From Flavobacterium hercynium (GTDB lineage Bacteria; Bacteroidota; Bacteroidia; Flavobacteriales; Flavobacteriaceae): 64,000 nt of DNA. Shown here one piece after another: positions 28,412 through 37,063 of this stretch (position 1 is its first letter; the number at the start of each line of letters is the position of its first letter). The stretch covers positions 124,001-188,000 of the forward strand of contig NZ_MUGW01000020.1 in the NCBI RefSeq assembly GCF_002217285.1. The letters are read 5' to 3'. Both the position numbers and the translations under genes were made by a program. The notes beneath the pieces were generated by a model. That model worked only from the letters and a program-made list of their open reading frames with translations. It was not told the origin of the DNA and ran no database searches.

Positions 28412-29511
28412 GAGTTCTTCTTTGCTTTGGCACACGTCCGGAAGCTATAAAAATGGCTCCGTTGTATCATGAACTCAAAAAAAATAATTTTGAGGTGCTA
28501 GTATGTGTAACGGCTCAGCATAGAGAAATGTTAGATCAGGTATTAGAGTTTTTTAATATTCAGCCTGATTATGATTTAGACCTAATGCAGTCAAATCAGT
28601 CTCTAAATAGTTTGAGCGCACTTATTCTGTCTAAAATAGATAATGTTCTTAGAGATACAAATCCCAATTTGGTTTTAGTTCATGGTGATACCACAACTTC
28701 TTCGATGGTAGCTTTGGCAGCTTTTCATCTTGGGATTAAAGTAGGTCACATCGAAGCTGGCTTGAGAACTTATAATAAAAAAGCACCTTTTCCGGAAGAA
28801 ATTAATAGACAATTGACTAGCAGGTTAGTAGATATTCACTTCACACCAACAACTGAAGCGACACAAAATTTATTGAACGAAAATATCCTGCAGCAAGATA
28901 TAGTACAAACCGGCAATACAGTTATTGATGCATTATTATGGACAACAAATAAAATTTCAAAAGAAGATTATTATCATCCAGAGATAGAAAAACTTAAAAA
29001 AGATATTTCCTTTGATAAAAAGACGATTTTGGTAACAGGTCATCGAAGAGAAAATTTTGAATCAGGATTAAAAAATCTTTGCGAGGCGCTTTTGGATATT
29101 TCTAAACGAGATGATGTCGTTATTGTATATCCGGTACATCTAAATCCAAATGTAAAGAAAACGGTTTATGATCATCTATCTGAGAGAGAAAATATCTATT
29201 TGATTCCGCCAGTTTCATACCCAGTTTTTGTATGGTTAATGCAACAATCGTTTTTAATCGTAACAGACTCTGGAGGAATTCAGGAAGAAGCACCATCTTT
29301 AGGCAAGCCAGTATTGGTAACTAGAGATGTGTCAGAGAGACCAGAAGGTGTAACGGCAGGATTTTCGACTTTGGTAGGAACTGATAAACAAAAAATTATA
29401 AAAACGATCCAAGTTTTTTTAGATGAATTTATTAGTTTTGAAAAACCTTTAAATCCTTATGGCAATGGAGATGCTTCTGAAAAGATAGTTGCTTTTTTAA
29501 ACCGTAGATAA
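28408..29511 (+). CDS. wecB: UDP-N-acetylglucosamine 2-epimerase (non-hydrolysing)
   Basis: A 367-residue WecB-type epimerase with GT-B fold. Key blocks are FGTRPEAIKMAPL at the N-terminus, VHGDTTTSSMVAL near 91, GHIEAGLRTY near 113, PFPEEINRQL near 126, TGHRRENF near 211, and the UDP-binding TDSGGIQEEAPSLGKPVL near 288. It interconverts UDP-GlcNAc and UDP-ManNAc. No UDP-ManNAc dehydrogenase gene is in the window, so either ManNAc itself is used or the dehydrogenase lies elsewhere. A different, hydrolysing homologue (neuC) is at 33,444. Confidence 0.94.
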   Translation: MRVLLCFGTRPEAIKMAPLYHELKKNNFEVLVCVTAQHREMLDQVLEFFNIQPDYDLDLMQSNQSLNSLSALILSKIDNVLRDTNPNLVLVHGDTTTSSMVALAAFHLGIKVGHIEAGLRTYNKKAPFPEEINRQLTSRLVDIHFTPTTEATQNLLNENILQQDIVQTGNTVIDALLWTTNKISKEDYYHPEIEKLKKDISFDKKTILVTGHRRENFESGLKNLCEALLDISKRDDVVIVYPVHLNPNVKKTVYDHLSERENIYLIPPVSYPVFVWLMQQSFLIVTDSGGIQEEAPSLGKPVLVTRDVSERPEGVTAGFSTLVGTDKQKIIKTIQVFLDEFISFEKPLNPYGNGDASEKIVAFLNRR

Positions 29512-29536
29512 ACATTTATAATAGTCTATTTAGGAT

Positions 29537-30139
29537 ATGACCACAAGATCTTTTATTTTAAGAATTATAAAATACATACCTAGTACCATAGTCAAAGTGT
29601 TTTTATTACGAAATGCACTTGGATATACTATTGGGAAAAATGTAAAAATTGGTAAAGTAATCATCAATTGTAAAAAAGTTGTGATAGAAGATAATGTTTA
29701 CCTCGCTGATAATAATAATATAAGTTGTAATGAATTATTTATTGGTGCTTATAGTTCAATTCATTCAGGTAACGTAATCCAGGGAAGCGCAAATTTTTCT
29801 ATTGGTAAACATTCCCGAATTATAAACAATCATTATTTTGATGTGTGGAATAATATTCAAATAGGTAATAATACTTGGATTGCAGGAAAAAACAGCCAAT
29901 TTTGGACACATGGTTCAATTCATACAAAATCTAAAAATAAAGATTTGTCAATTATTATAAAAGATGATGTTTATGTGGGTTCAGCCTGCTGCTTTGCACC
30001 AGGTGTTATAATCGAAAGTGAAAATTTAATTGGATTAGGAAGTGTAGTCACAAATAATTTTTTAGAAAATAAAACGATCATTGCCGGAAATCCCGCGGTG
30101 GTAGTAAAAGAAAATATAGACTGGAGGACGAACTGGTAA
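29537..30139 (+). CDS. Left-handed beta-helix (hexapeptide) acyltransferase
   Basis: A 200-residue O-acyltransferase of the LbH class. Imperfect hexapeptide turns (IGKNVKIG, IEDNVYL, IGAYSSI, IGKHSRI, IGNNTWIAG) fill residues 30-120, and the catalytic histidine probably lies in FWTHGS near 132. The C-terminal turn IGLGSVVTNN and AGNPAVVVKENI is typical of WcaF- or NodL-like acetyltransferases. It may acetylate one sugar of the repeat unit or an amino-sugar nucleotide such as the 4-amino product of the 10,232 enzyme. The substrate is not determined. Confidence 0.84.
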   Translation: MTTRSFILRIIKYIPSTIVKVFLLRNALGYTIGKNVKIGKVIINCKKVVIEDNVYLADNNNISCNELFIGAYSSIHSGNVIQGSANFSIGKHSRIINNHYFDVWNNIQIGNNTWIAGKNSQFWTHGSIHTKSKNKDLSIIIKDDVYVGSACCFAPGVIIESENLIGLGSVVTNNFLENKTIIAGNPAVVVKENIDWRTNW

Positions 30140-30140
30140 A

Positions 30141-31379
30141 ATGATAAAAAAAATATTAATAGTTGTAGATTCTATAAATATAGAAGATAGCAGTGGATCT
30201 AAAGCTAATGTAGCTTTGATTAATAATTTGCATCAGGCTGGTTTTGAGATTTTGGTATACCATTATACACGAAAAGATATTCAGTTGCAGCATATAAACA
30301 CATTTTCTATACCCGAAATAAAGTCAAGTTTGAATTATGTTTTAAGCAGATTTTTTAGAATTGTAAACAGGAATTTAAAAATAAACTTTGCCCCATTTTT
30401 TGAAAAAAAGTTAGGTTTTTCATTTACATTTTTTAATGATGTAAAAAGTATAGGTCAAGCATTAAAGAAGCAATCTTTTAATCCTGATTTAATTTTAACG
30501 CTTAGCAAAGGTGCTAGTTTCAGACCTCATTACGCAGTTTTGAAATTACCTCAGTATCATAATAAATGGATGGCGTACGTACATGATCCGTTCCCGTTTC
30601 ATTATTATCCAAGACCTTACAATTGGGTTGAACCAAGTTTTGAAAAAAAAGAAATCTTTTTCAGAGCAGTTTCTGAAAAGGCAAAATACAGCGCTTTTCC
30701 AAGTGAGTTACTAAAGGAATGGATGAGTAGTTATTTTCCTGAATTTAAAAAAACAGGTATTGTTATTCCGCATCAGAATTCTAAATACGAAGTTCAGAAT
30801 ATTAGTTTTCCAACTTACTTTGATCCTTCAAAATTTAATTTGCTGCATGCTGGTAACTTAATGAAAGAGCGTTCTCCTGAAGGCTTAATAAAAGGTTTCA
30901 AAGTCTTTCTGGATAAAAATTCCGAGGCAAAAAATGATGCAAGACTTATTTTACTAGGTAATGCTGAAGATCATGTTGAAATGTTAGATAGTTTTACAAA
31001 AGATCTTGCTGAATTGTATGTACATAATGGAAATAAACCTTTCGACGAAGTATACAATTTGCAGAAAAATGTTTCTGTTAATATTATTTTAGAATCAAAA
31101 TCAGAAATAAGCCCTTTTCTTCCGGCTAAATTTCCACATTGTCTTGAAGCTAATAAAACTATTCTTTCGCTGGCACCGTATTATAGTGAAACACGAAGAT
31201 TGTTAGGTCACGAATATGAATTTTGGGCTGAGGTAGATGAAGTAGAAAAAATTGCATCTTTGATAGAAAAGATGTACCAGCTTTGGAAACAAAATCCTAA
31301 TAACTTATTGCTGAATAGAAATGATTTGGACCAATATGTTTCGGTTGATTATTTGCGAGATACCATCAATAAGCTATAG
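30141..31379 (+). CDS. GT-B type glycosyltransferase, divergent
   Basis: A 412-residue cytoplasmic protein. The N-terminus KKILIVVDSINIEDSSGSKANVALINNL and WMAYVHDPFPFHYYPRP near residue 150 are seen in Bacteroidota glycan-cluster transferases. FNLLHAGNLMKERSPEGLIKGF near 233 marks the start of the donor-binding domain and ILESKSEISPFLPAKFPHCLEANK replaces the EX7E region. The canonical retaining motif is not clear. It begins one base after the acyltransferase stop. A GT4-like role is the best guess, with the donor unknown. Confidence 0.75.
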   Translation: MIKKILIVVDSINIEDSSGSKANVALINNLHQAGFEILVYHYTRKDIQLQHINTFSIPEIKSSLNYVLSRFFRIVNRNLKINFAPFFEKKLGFSFTFFNDVKSIGQALKKQSFNPDLILTLSKGASFRPHYAVLKLPQYHNKWMAYVHDPFPFHYYPRPYNWVEPSFEKKEIFFRAVSEKAKYSAFPSELLKEWMSSYFPEFKKTGIVIPHQNSKYEVQNISFPTYFDPSKFNLLHAGNLMKERSPEGLIKGFKVFLDKNSEAKNDARLILLGNAEDHVEMLDSFTKDLAELYVHNGNKPFDEVYNLQKNVSVNIILESKSEISPFLPAKFPHCLEANKTILSLAPYYSETRRLLGHEYEFWAEVDEVEKIASLIEKMYQLWKQNPNNLLLNRNDLDQYVSVDYLRDTINKL

Positions 31380-31396
31380 TAAATTTTAATAATAAA

Positions 31397-32308
31397 ATGC
31401 AAAAATCCAGTTTTTCTATCTTAATAACAACAAAAAATCGAAAGGATGATTTGCTTTTTACCTTGCGTAAAATTCAACATTTATTAGATAGAGATGATGT
31501 GGACTGTTTAATTTGTGATGATGCTTCAACCGATGGGACTTTCGAATTCATTCAGAATAATTTTCCAAAAATCAAATTGATTCAAAATTCTAAAAGTCAA
31601 GGATTGATATACAGTAGAAACAGACTGATGGAATTAGTGACAACCGAATTTGCTATTTCTATTGACGATGATTTACATTTTGTTACCCAATATCCATTAG
31701 AAATTATTGAAAAAGCTTATTACGAAAATCCAAAAGCAGGATTGTTTAGTTTTAGAATTTTCTGGGATGTAAAAGAGCCTGAAAAAACAGAAACTACAGA
31801 AGTTTTACATCAAATGCAGAGTTTTGCAGGAGGAGCAAATGTTTGGCGTATGACTGCGTGGCGTGATATTCCGAATTATCCGGCATGGTTTGTTTTTTAC
31901 GGAGAAGAAGATTTTGCCTCTTATCAATTATTCAAAAAGAATTGGAAAATTTATTATTTGCCGGAAGTTTTAGTTAATCATCGAGTAGATATAAAGAAAC
32001 GCAAAAAAGGTCCTGATTATAGTTTGCGATTACAGCGATCACTTAGATCTGGCTGGTATCTCTATTTTATGTTTTATCCACTTAGCGTTATTCCGAAAAA
32101 AATGATATATTCTATTTGGATGCAATTAAAATTAAAAGTTTTTAAAGGTGACTTCAAAGCGTTGAAAGCAATTATATTCGCACTCTTTAATGTATTGTTT
32201 TCAATTCCAAAAATTATCAAAAATGCAAACAGATTATCGATGAGTGAATATAAAGCGTATCACAAAATAGAACATACAAAATTATATTGGCGCCCAGAAA
32301 ATGAATAA
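31397..32308 (+). CDS. GT2 family glycosyltransferase
   Basis: A 303-residue GT-A transferase: FSILITTKNRKDDLLFTL, CDDASTDGTFEF near residue 40, GLIYSRNRLMELV near 70, SIDDDLHF as metal-binding site near 95, and FYGEEDFASYQLFKKNW near residue 173. A hydrophobic stretch near residues 210-265 may associate with the membrane. The LVNHRVD segment near residue 197 is shared by this GT2 branch. It directly precedes the nonulosonic acid genes. Confidence 0.87.
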   Translation: MQKSSFSILITTKNRKDDLLFTLRKIQHLLDRDDVDCLICDDASTDGTFEFIQNNFPKIKLIQNSKSQGLIYSRNRLMELVTTEFAISIDDDLHFVTQYPLEIIEKAYYENPKAGLFSFRIFWDVKEPEKTETTEVLHQMQSFAGGANVWRMTAWRDIPNYPAWFVFYGEEDFASYQLFKKNWKIYYLPEVLVNHRVDIKKRKKGPDYSLRLQRSLRSGWYLYFMFYPLSVIPKKMIYSIWMQLKLKVFKGDFKALKAIIFALFNVLFSIPKIIKNANRLSMSEYKAYHKIEHTKLYWRPENE

Positions 32309-32338
32309 GCTTACCTTATCTTAAGAAAAAATAAAAAG

Positions 32339-33355
32339 ATGTCATCACAACAAGTATCACCATATATCATTGCCGAAATAGGTCAGGCTCATGAAGGAAG
32401 TCTAGGAATTTTATATTCTTATATCGATGCTCTTGCTCAAACTGGAGTAAATGCGGTTAAGTTTCAAATGCATATTGCAGAAGCAGAAAGTAGCGAACAT
32501 GAACCTTTTCGTGTGAAATTTTCATTAGAAGATAAAACCAGATTTGATTATTGGAAACGAATGAGTTTTTCTTTAGAACAATGGAAAGGTATAAAAGAGC
32601 ATTGTGATGAGGTTGGATTAGATTTTATTTGTTCTCCCTTTAGTAATTTAGCTGTTGATTGGTTAGAAGAAATAGGTGTCAAACAATATAAAATTGGGTC
32701 GGGAGAAGTTAATAATTTTTTGATTTTAGAAAAAATCGCTCAAACAAAGAAGCCTTTGATCTTATCATCAGGAATGAGTTCTTTTTCGGAATTAGATAAG
32801 ACTGTTACATTTTTAAAAGAAAGAAATGTTAATTTTTCAATTTTACAATGTACAACCGCCTATCCTACACAACCACAACAATATGGATTGAATGTAATTC
32901 AGGAACTTAAAGAAAGATATAATGTATCAGTTGGTTTTTCTGATCATTCTGCAAAAATAGAAACATGTATTGCGGCTACTGCTTTGGGGGCAAATATTTT
33001 AGAGTTTCATGTTGTTTTTGACAGAAAAATGTTTGGGCCAGATTCCAAATCTTCTTTAACAATTTCAGAGACAAAAGAAATGGTAGATGCAGTCAGAAAT
33101 ATAGCAGTTGCATTGTCAAATACTATTGATAAAAATAACAATGAAGCTTTTGCTTCTTTAAAACAAATCTTTGAAAAATCATTAGCAATAAACAAAGATT
33201 TGCCTAAAAATCATATTATAACATTTTATGATCTTGAATCGAAGAAGCCAAAGGGTTTTGGAATTGATGCTTCTCGTTTTCAGGATATAATTGGAAAAAC
33301 CTTAAATAAAAATTTAAAACAATGGGATTTTTTGAATGAAGAAGATTTGTCATAA
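32339..33355 (+). CDS. neuB: N-acetylneuraminate (nonulosonic acid) synthase
   Basis: A 338-residue NeuB-family enzyme. The TIM barrel starts at PYIIAEIGQAHEGS and includes AVKFQMH near 42, FICSPFSNLAVDWLE near 98, YKIGSGEVNN near residue 118, LSSGMS, and the two probable metal-binding histidines in GFSDHSA and EFHVVFDR. A C-terminal antifreeze-like (SAF) domain follows. It condenses phosphoenolpyruvate with ManNAc or a 2,4-diamino hexose. The sequence after the second histidine (FGPDSKSS) departs from the common GPDHKAS version, so the product could be neuraminic, legionaminic or another nonulosonic acid. Confidence 0.9.
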   Translation: MSSQQVSPYIIAEIGQAHEGSLGILYSYIDALAQTGVNAVKFQMHIAEAESSEHEPFRVKFSLEDKTRFDYWKRMSFSLEQWKGIKEHCDEVGLDFICSPFSNLAVDWLEEIGVKQYKIGSGEVNNFLILEKIAQTKKPLILSSGMSSFSELDKTVTFLKERNVNFSILQCTTAYPTQPQQYGLNVIQELKERYNVSVGFSDHSAKIETCIAATALGANILEFHVVFDRKMFGPDSKSSLTISETKEMVDAVRNIAVALSNTIDKNNNEAFASLKQIFEKSLAINKDLPKNHIITFYDLESKKPKGFGIDASRFQDIIGKTLNKNLKQWDFLNEEDLS

Positions 33356-33443
33356 ATCTCGTAATCATTAGAAAGTTCAAAAAACAAAAGTTTTTCAGTC
33401 TCTCTTTTTTACTTACTTTTAACCCACTCATAATAAAATAAAA

Positions 33444-34601
33444 ATGCCAAAAAGAAAAATTGCTGTGGTCATTACTGCACGTCCTTCTTACAGTCGTGTA
33501 AAAACAGTTCTATCAGCTATTCAAAATCATCCTGATTTAGAATTGTTGCTTGTTGTTGCTGCTTCGGCTTTGTTAGACCGATATGGTTCAGCAGTTAATT
33601 TTATTGAAAAAGATGGTTTTACAATTGCCGCTAAAGTTTTTAATGTTTTAGAAGGAGAAAATTTAACCGCTGCAGCAAAAACTACCGGAATAGGTATTTT
33701 AGAATTATCTACTGTTTTTGACAATCTAAAACCAGATATTGTTGTGACAGTTGCAGACAGATTTGAAACTATGGCAACAGCTATTGCAGCATCTTATATG
33801 AACATCCCCCTGGCGCACATTCAAGGAGGAGAGGTTACAGGCAATATTGATGAGAAAGTTCGACATGCAATAACAAAATTAGCAGATTATCATTTCGTTG
33901 CTTCAGAAGGTGCAAAGGAAAGAGTAATTAAATTGGGAGAAGACGCAAAAATGGTCTTCAATACAGGTTGTCCGTCTATTGATTTGGCAGAAGAAGTTTT
34001 AGAGAGTAAAGCACTTCCCTTTGATCCTTACGAAAAATATGGAGGTGTAGGTGCAAAACCTGATTTATCAAAAGGGTATCTTGTAGTAATGCAGCACCCG
34101 GTAACAACAGAATATAAAGATTCAAGAAAACATATAGAATCCACACTCGAAGCTATTTATAGTTTAGATAAACCTACACTTTGGTTTTGGCCTAATGTAG
34201 ATGCCGGTGCAGATGGTACTTCAACAGGAATTCGTGCATTTAGAGAACAACACCAATTACCAAATGTTCATTTTTTTAAGAATATGGAAGGAAAAGATTT
34301 TCTTCAATTATTGCAGCATAGTGATTGCCTCATAGGAAATTCAAGTGTCGGAATACGAGAATGCGCTTATCTAGGAGTTCCGGTAATTAATATTGGTTCA
34401 CGCCAAAACAGAAGAGACCGAGGAGGAAATAGTGTAGATGTCGAATATTCCCAGGATCAGATTGAAAATGCAATTTTAACTTCTGTTAAAAAAGGAAAAG
34501 TAAGTTCGTCTTCAATATATGGTAATGGAAAAGCAGGAGTTCAAATTGCCGCTTTGTTAGCAGAGTTGCCTTTGCAATTTCATAAAACGATTATGTATTA
34601 A
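33444..34601 (+). CDS. neuC: UDP-N-acetylglucosamine 2-epimerase (hydrolysing), NeuC/LegG-like
   Basis: A 385-residue hydrolysing epimerase. Motifs are AVVITARPSYSRVKTVL, TVADRFETMATAIAASYMNIPLAHIQGGEVTGNIDEKVRHAITKLAD in two adjoining blocks near residues 97-140, VMQHPVTTEY near 214, and IGNSSVGIRECAYLGVPVINIGSRQNRRDRGGN near 295. It releases ManNAc (NeuC) or 2,4-diacetamido-2,4,6-trideoxymannose (LegG) from the UDP-sugar, feeding neuB. It follows neuB after an 88-base AT-rich gap, the largest within this cassette, and abuts neuA. NeuC and LegG cannot be separated from sequence alone. Confidence 0.9.
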   Translation: MPKRKIAVVITARPSYSRVKTVLSAIQNHPDLELLLVVAASALLDRYGSAVNFIEKDGFTIAAKVFNVLEGENLTAAAKTTGIGILELSTVFDNLKPDIVVTVADRFETMATAIAASYMNIPLAHIQGGEVTGNIDEKVRHAITKLADYHFVASEGAKERVIKLGEDAKMVFNTGCPSIDLAEEVLESKALPFDPYEKYGGVGAKPDLSKGYLVVMQHPVTTEYKDSRKHIESTLEAIYSLDKPTLWFWPNVDAGADGTSTGIRAFREQHQLPNVHFFKNMEGKDFLQLLQHSDCLIGNSSVGIRECAYLGVPVINIGSRQNRRDRGGNSVDVEYSQDQIENAILTSVKKGKVSSSSIYGNGKAGVQIAALLAELPLQFHKTIMY

Positions 34602-35300
34602 ATGAAAATCCTGGCTATAATCCCAGCAAGAGGAGGTTCTAAAGGTGTTCCTGGTAAAAATATTAAGTTATTGGGAGGGAAACCATTATTAGCATATACG
34701 TCTGAAATTGCACTACAATCAAAATATTTGACAGAAATTATTGTTTCTACTGAAGATGATAAAATCGCGAAAGTTGCCGAAAATTTAGGAATAAAAGTGC
34801 CTTTTAAAAGACCGTTAGAATTGGCGCAAGATACAACACCAACAATCGATGCTATAATTCATGCCTTACAATGGTATGAAAAACAAAATGTATTTTTTGA
34901 TGCAGTTTGTCTTTTACAAGTAACTAGTCCTTTTAGAACAATTGAGTTTTTAGATAAAGCTATTGAAAAATTTATAGAACAAGATACAGACTCTTTAGTT
35001 TCAGTACAACGAGTTCCACATGAATATAACCCGCATTGGACATTCGAACAAAATGATCAGGGAAATTTGAGAATTGCAACCGGAGAAACTGAAATTATTA
35101 GCAGAAGACAAGATCTTCCAATTGCTTATCACAGAGATGGTAGTATTTATATAACAAAAACTAAAGTTATTTTAGAACAACATTCATTATATGGAAATAG
35201 TACTGCTTTTATAGAGTCGGATTCTGATTCGTATGTCAATATTGATACTTTGGAAGATTGGGAAAAAGCAGAAAAAATGATTCAAAATAAGGTAAGGTAA
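34602..35300 (+). CDS. neuA: CMP-N-acetylneuraminic acid synthetase / acylneuraminate cytidylyltransferase
   Basis: A 232-residue cytidylyltransferase of the NeuA/LegF/PseF group. The N-terminal nucleotide-binding loop is IIPARGGSKGVPGKNI, followed by VSTEDDKIAKVAENLG near 49, LLQVTSPFRT near 106, and the RRQDLPIAYHRDGSIYI segment near residue 170. It activates the nonulosonic acid as a CMP derivative. The start falls on the first base after the neuC stop, and its stop overlaps the next start as TAATG, so the cassette is translated as a unit. The length matches single-domain bacterial enzymes. Confidence 0.92.
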   Translation: MKILAIIPARGGSKGVPGKNIKLLGGKPLLAYTSEIALQSKYLTEIIVSTEDDKIAKVAENLGIKVPFKRPLELAQDTTPTIDAIIHALQWYEKQNVFFDAVCLLQVTSPFRTIEFLDKAIEKFIEQDTDSLVSVQRVPHEYNPHWTFEQNDQGNLRIATGETEIISRRQDLPIAYHRDGSIYITKTKVILEQHSLYGNSTAFIESDSDSYVNIDTLEDWEKAEKMIQNKVR

Positions 35301-37003
35301 TGTGTGGTATTGCAGGTATAATAGGGAAATTTGAGGAAACTCAATTAGATGCAATGCTTACTAGTCAGCATCATAGAGGACCCGATGCAACAGCTAAATA
35401 TTTTGATTCCGGTTATGCTGCTTTAGGGCATAATCGATTAGCAATTATAGATTTGTCTACAGAGTCAAATCAACCTTTTATTGATAATACAGGTCGGTAT
35501 GTCGTAGTTTTTAATGGTGAAATTTACAATTACATTGAAATTAAAGAGATTTTAAAAAATCAATATGCTTTTAAAACAGAATCAGATACCGAAGTCTTAT
35601 TAGCCGCATTTATTATTTATGGAAAATCATTTTTAGAGAAACTCAATGGAATGTTTTCTTTTGCTATTTGGGACAATCAGGAAAAACGATTGTTTGCAGC
35701 TCGTGATCGATTTGGAGTAAAACCTTTTCACTACAATTTGTCAAATGATACACTCTGTTTTTCATCAGAAATAAAAGCATTGCATGCTGCGGGAATAGAA
35801 AAAAAAACGAATGAAAAAGTTTGGGCTTCTTATTTTGCCTTTGGTTCATACGGAATGCCTGATGAAACTTTTTGGTCAGGAATCTCTCAACTACCAGGAG
35901 GGCATTATCTGGAATTTGACAATAAAAAACTAACGATAACAAAGTGGTATAATTTTGAAAGTGAAGTAGCTAAACAGCCTAAAAACTTAACTTTTGAAGA
36001 AGCAAAAAAACAATATTCTGTACTTTTAAAAGACAGCATTAATTTGCGTTTTAGAGCTGACGTTTCGGTTGGTTTTAATGTTAGTGGCGGATTAGATAGT
36101 TCAATACTACTTGCTTTAGTTAATCTTCAGGAAGACAATTCAAAAATCAATGCTTATACATTTTATACCAATAATGCTGATTATGATGAGTTGCCTTGGG
36201 TAGAAAAAATGATTGCTGAAACGCAAAATCCTTTAAAAAAAGTATTGTTATTGGCTGAAGAAATTCCGGCATTGTCTCAAAAAATAGATTGGCAGCAAGA
36301 TGAGCCTTTTGGAGGTATTCCTACTTTGGCGTATGCCAAAATTTTTGAACAAGCACGAAAAGATGGTGTTTTAGTATTGTTGGATGGACAGGGAATGGAT
36401 GAGCAATGGGCTGGATATGATTATTATACTCAGAACAATGATGCTATAATACAAGGTGTTCAGGATTCTCCGTATAAAACTAAAATGCTTTCCGATTCGT
36501 TTTTACAAAAAGCGGAAAAACCGATCTATCCAAAACCTTTTGAGGATGAGGTGCTAAACAAACAATATCGCGATCTGTTTTATACAAAAATCCCAAGAGC
36601 ATTACGATTTAATGATCGAATTTCGATGACCTATTCAACTGAATTGAGAGAACCTTTCTTAGATCATAGGTTAGTAGAATTTGCTTTTTCACTTCCATTA
36701 GATTATAAAATTAAAAACGGAATTTCTAAATATATATTACGGGAAATTGCTTCAGAATACTTTGTAAACGATCTGGTTTTTGCACCAAAAAGACCTTTGC
36801 AAACTCCCCAACGGGAGTGGTTGGCAACAGATTTGAAAGAATGGGTAAATAATTGTTTTATCGAGATTGAGACAGGAGTTCATGGTAATTGGTTCAATAA
36901 AGAAGATTTGCAGGAAGAATTAAAACTTTATTTTGAAGGCAATATTCAATCTAGTTTTCATATTTGGCAATGTATTAGTTATAGTCAAATGCTTAAAAAG
37001 TAA
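35300..37003 (+). CDS. asnB: Glutamine-hydrolysing asparagine synthase-like amidotransferase
   Basis: A 567-residue AsnB-type protein. The catalytic Cys2 follows the initiator (MCGIAGIIG), the glutaminase domain has HRGPDA, NHRLAIIDLS-like HNRLAIIDLS and NGEIYNY, and the synthetase domain has SGGLDSS near residue 263. All active-site landmarks are kept. In polysaccharide clusters such proteins are thought to amidate uronic or other acidic sugars rather than make free asparagine. Its overlap with neuA suggests it works on the same acidic glycan. A housekeeping asparagine synthase cannot be excluded. A 60-base gap follows. Confidence 0.88.
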   Translation: MCGIAGIIGKFEETQLDAMLTSQHHRGPDATAKYFDSGYAALGHNRLAIIDLSTESNQPFIDNTGRYVVVFNGEIYNYIEIKEILKNQYAFKTESDTEVLLAAFIIYGKSFLEKLNGMFSFAIWDNQEKRLFAARDRFGVKPFHYNLSNDTLCFSSEIKALHAAGIEKKTNEKVWASYFAFGSYGMPDETFWSGISQLPGGHYLEFDNKKLTITKWYNFESEVAKQPKNLTFEEAKKQYSVLLKDSINLRFRADVSVGFNVSGGLDSSILLALVNLQEDNSKINAYTFYTNNADYDELPWVEKMIAETQNPLKKVLLLAEEIPALSQKIDWQQDEPFGGIPTLAYAKIFEQARKDGVLVLLDGQGMDEQWAGYDYYTQNNDAIIQGVQDSPYKTKMLSDSFLQKAEKPIYPKPFEDEVLNKQYRDLFYTKIPRALRFNDRISMTYSTELREPFLDHRLVEFAFSLPLDYKIKNGISKYILREIASEYFVNDLVFAPKRPLQTPQREWLATDLKEWVNNCFIEIETGVHGNWFNKEDLQEELKLYFEGNIQSSFHIWQCISYSQMLKK

Positions 37004-37063
37004 CAACCTAATTTACATGCTTTAGTTACATACAAAGTATAATTACATAAACTAATTTTCAAT

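Noticed and set aside
33356-33443. Terminator or regulatory element between neuB and neuC
   Set aside because: Only a weak AAAAAC/GTTTTT hairpin is visible with no convincing T-run placement; the genes are probably co-transcribed.
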